The position numbers were made by a program, and so were the translations under genes. The notes beneath the pieces are model-generated. The model did no database searches, was not told where the DNA came from, and saw nothing but the letters and a program-made list of their open reading frames with translations. Below are positions 22,950 through 25,228 of a stretch of 25,228 nucleotides of DNA, piece after piece; the stretch's first letter is position 1; each line of letters begins with the position of its first letter. The stretch comes from JARROD01 sp037384225 (lineage in GTDB: Bacteria > Pseudomonadota > Gammaproteobacteria > Pseudomonadales > Cellvibrionaceae): the NCBI GenBank assembly GCA_037384225.1, contig JARROD010000179.1:1-25228 (forward strand), read 5' to 3'.

Positions 22950-25070
22950 ATGTCCGTAAAGATAACCTCTGGTTTGTTGGCGTATTTAAAACGCAATGCA
23001 AGGATTCTGAGCCGCGTTGTTTTACTGGTTGTTGCCGCTATGTTTGTCACCCTGGCAATTGGAAAAGTCTACCAGCACTGGGACGACGATCCGGATCGCG
23101 GCGCCGTCGCCATCAGCAACGGCGCCTTCGGTGAAAGCTACTCCACACCCGTGTATCTTGAGCAGGGCTGGCGGCGTGCCGACAGCCTTTGGTTCTACAC
23201 CACGACCCAGGGATCGGGGCTTATACCCTATGATTTTTTTCTGGCCCTGGAACAAGTCGGGTCCACTGAGCTGTTTCGCGCTAATGCCAATATGGATCGG
23301 CTGCGCTACCTGCCCCAAAAGCCCACTTTTTTTAATCCGGACGGTTTGCCCGTAGGCCTGGTGAAGGATACTTACCAGAGTAAAAGTTATATGGGCTATA
23401 CCTGTGCTGCCTGCCACACGGGTCAGGTAAATTATCGGGGCCAGGCGATCCGCATCGACGGCGGTCCGGCCATGGCCAATATGGTGGAGTTATTAACTGA
23501 ACTGGAAAAATCCATGCAGGCGACACTGGACAACGTCGATAAACGCCAGCGGTTTATCGCTCGGGTGTTGGAGCTGGACGGTGATTACAGTAGCGCGCAA
23601 AGCATTGTTGGCGATCTTAAAAAATGGACTGGCACAGTACGGCTTTACAATACCGTCAATCACAGCCACGTCGACTACGGCTACGCCCGCCTGGACGCCT
23701 TCGGGCGCATTTACAACCGCGTGCTTCAGCATGTGCTGAACCGGGATCAACTCGCCCGTGCACTGGCAATAACCACGGGGCCCAATGGCAAGCGCCTGCT
23801 CAACAGCGAACAGATTCAAAAAGTGCTCGAAGGTGTGGGGGAAACCCTATTGCGCGACGATCAGTTTGCGCAGATTATCCGTCGCCTGATTTCCACTGAG
23901 CCGGGCTATCCGGGGCTCAGTCTACGCAATGTACTGCGGATCAGAAACCAGGTTTTTAACGAACCCAATGCCCCGGTCAGCTACCCGTTCTTATGGGACA
24001 TCGCCCAGTCCGATTACGTGCAGTGGAATGGGCTTGCCAACAACGCTGGCGCCGGCCCCCTGGGGCGCAATACCGGCGAAGTGATCGGTGTGTTCGGAAT
24101 CCTGGACTGGGAAGCGCAGGAACCGGGCTTTAGTCTTGCGGCGTGGATTTCCGGGCAGCGTAAAAAGGAACAACAGATCAACTTTCAATCCTCCATTAAT
24201 TTAACCAACTTGCAGCGGCTGGAATCTCATCTGCGATTGCTGCAATCGCCCCAGTGGCCGGAACATATACTGGGTGAGATCGACCGTGAAAAAGCCGCCC
24301 GCGGGCAGTTGATCTATGCTGAGTACTGCCAGTCCTGCCACGAAGTGATCGAGCGGAACAACTGGGACCGGCTGGTGGTCGCTAAGATGTCGGCCATTGA
24401 CGTCGTCGGTACTGACCCGGCTATGGCCACAAACAGCGTAAGTTACACAGGCAAAGCCGGCAACTTCAAACACATTTATCAGGGCACCGACGCCGGTACC
24501 GTCATTGTCGAAGAACAGGCCCCGGTTGTGCAGATACTGACGGCTAGCACCCGCGGCGTAGTCGCCACTCCGGATGCCGACAAATGGTTGCTGCGGCGCT
24601 GGCTGGATTGGCTTTACACCATGGGCATGAGCTTTTTTCAAAACGACATAGAGTCCAGTGTAAAAAGCGGCAATTACAGAGCTGATACCACCGCGCAGCC
24701 CTACCAATCGCTACTGTCTTATAAAGCGCGCTCATTGAACGGTATCTGGGCCACGGCGCCCTATCTGCACAATGGTTCCGTGCCGAGTCTTTATGAATTG
24801 CTGCTGCCGGTAAGGCGTGACGGCGACCCTGAGGAGGGGGAATATCGTCCCGACGAGTTTACGGTCGGGAGCAGAGAGTTCGATCCGCTGAAAGTGGGGT
24901 TTAAAAGTGCCGGTTACGATGGCTTTAGGTATGTCACTGACCTGCGTGGTAACCACAATAGTGGTCACGAGTACGGCGCCGGCAGAACGCCCCAGGCCGA
25001 TGGCAGAGTTTTACCGGCGCTGACAGAACAACAGCGCTGGGACTTAGTGGAGTATCTGAAAACCCTGTGA
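22950..25070 (+). CDS. Membrane-anchored dihaem cytochrome of the RoxA/cytochrome-c-peroxidase-like group
   Basis: The protein is about 706 residues from ATG 22950 (710 from GTG 22938; numbering below uses the longer form). One membrane segment (VVLLVVAAMFVTLAIGKVY, 27-45) is followed by a periplasmic part with two haem c motifs, CAACH (156-160) and CQSCH (464-468). The C-terminal SLNGIWATAPYLHNGSVPSL (His611) is shared by bacterial dihaem peroxidases and rubber oxygenases (RoxA/RoxB), where a His near the second haem is important. The 308-residue gap between the haem motifs is longer than the roughly 200 of RoxA, so substrate and reaction cannot be assigned. MauG/CcpA-like peroxidase activity is the main alternative. 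Confidence 0.8.
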   Translation: MSVKITSGLLAYLKRNARILSRVVLLVVAAMFVTLAIGKVYQHWDDDPDRGAVAISNGAFGESYSTPVYLEQGWRRADSLWFYTTTQGSGLIPYDFFLALEQVGSTELFRANANMDRLRYLPQKPTFFNPDGLPVGLVKDTYQSKSYMGYTCAACHTGQVNYRGQAIRIDGGPAMANMVELLTELEKSMQATLDNVDKRQRFIARVLELDGDYSSAQSIVGDLKKWTGTVRLYNTVNHSHVDYGYARLDAFGRIYNRVLQHVLNRDQLARALAITTGPNGKRLLNSEQIQKVLEGVGETLLRDDQFAQIIRRLISTEPGYPGLSLRNVLRIRNQVFNEPNAPVSYPFLWDIAQSDYVQWNGLANNAGAGPLGRNTGEVIGVFGILDWEAQEPGFSLAAWISGQRKKEQQINFQSSINLTNLQRLESHLRLLQSPQWPEHILGEIDREKAARGQLIYAEYCQSCHEVIERNNWDRLVVAKMSAIDVVGTDPAMATNSVSYTGKAGNFKHIYQGTDAGTVIVEEQAPVVQILTASTRGVVATPDADKWLLRRWLDWLYTMGMSFFQNDIESSVKSGNYRADTTAQPYQSLLSYKARSLNGIWATAPYLHNGSVPSLYELLLPVRRDGDPEEGEYRPDEFTVGSREFDPLKVGFKSAGYDGFRYVTDLRGNHNSGHEYGAGRTPQADGRVLPALTEQQRWDLVEYLKTL

Positions 25071-25136
25071 CCTTGGCTGCTCCGTGAGTTTTTTCACCCG
25101 ATGCTGTTACGCGTCGAGACCGGCCCGCCAGGCCAG

Positions 25137-25228
25137 GGGATTGGATTGGGGGTGAACAGTCTACCTTCAGTGGTACCCGCCGTTGGGTGCCATCGATGTC
25201 GCTTGATGTTCACCCCCAATCCAATCCC
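25137..25228. repeat. Perfect 22-bp inverted repeat at the window end
   Basis: Bases 25137-25158 are exactly complementary to 25207-25228, the last bases of the window. A 48-base loop contains a nested hairpin between GGTACCC and GGGTGCC. It could be a small foldback or MITE-like element, a strong terminator after the cytochrome gene, or the point where assembly stopped. Confidence 0.9.

Overview
The window looks like a chromosomal segment of a moderately GC-rich gammaproteobacterium, probably marine or environmental. The taxonomy is inferred from PilV/PilW-type minor pilins, YadG/YadH, NDH-2, ATP-dependent PckA, secreted neutral ceramidase and tRNA-Ala(GGC). It mixes ordinary core genes with an accessory zone rich in gene fragments and repeats. 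A 13-base N gap (6844-6856) shows that this is draft assembly, so exact tandem duplications and the foldback at the window end need checking against reads.

Layout. (1) 1-1738, minus strand: type IV pilus minor pilins pilV-pilW and the start of a further ORF. (2) 1991-5543: a degenerate integron. Its integrase (minus strand) has lost the catalytic domain. Next to the break lies a ParD antitoxin with a broken ParE. Three promoterless cassettes on the plus strand (GFA/CENP-V-like protein, DUF3224 protein, HSL-type hydrolase) are each bounded by attC sites whose ends are mutually complementary. A headless LuxR-type HTH fragment follows the last attC. (3) 5810-7500: an Rpn/YhgA-type nuclease-like gene, the N gap, tRNA-Ala with a strong promoter, and a LysR C-terminal remnant. 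(4) 7502-9766: neutral ceramidase. (5) 10297-12518: a bufferin-type RiPP operon, with a two-domain Cys-rich lipoprotein precursor, a DUF692/MNIO maturase and a DUF2063 partner. (6) 12862-14546: yadGH ABC exporter. (7) 15009-16956: a secreted CXXCH plus Ig-like-repeat protein, convergent with a LuxR-type regulator that has an autoinducer-binding-like domain. (8) 17514-20724: ndh, whose C terminus is frameshifted by an exact 43-bp tandem duplication, and pckA. (9) 20964-25070: a MarR-type regulator with two matching operators, a GT-A-like glycosyltransferase and a membrane-anchored RoxA/CCP-like dihaem cytochrome. The window ends in a perfect 22-bp inverted repeat.

How the genes fit together. 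The clearest functional unit is bufABC: by family knowledge, the MNIO enzyme and its DUF2063 partner modify cysteines of the exported precursor to make a copper-binding peptide. The integron is a fossil capture platform that cannot make a working integrase from this copy. Dispersed repeats (a 56-bp element upstream of bufA and of the CXXCH protein; a 32-bp inverted pair upstream of yadG and luxR) link the middle operons and may be regulatory or mobile.
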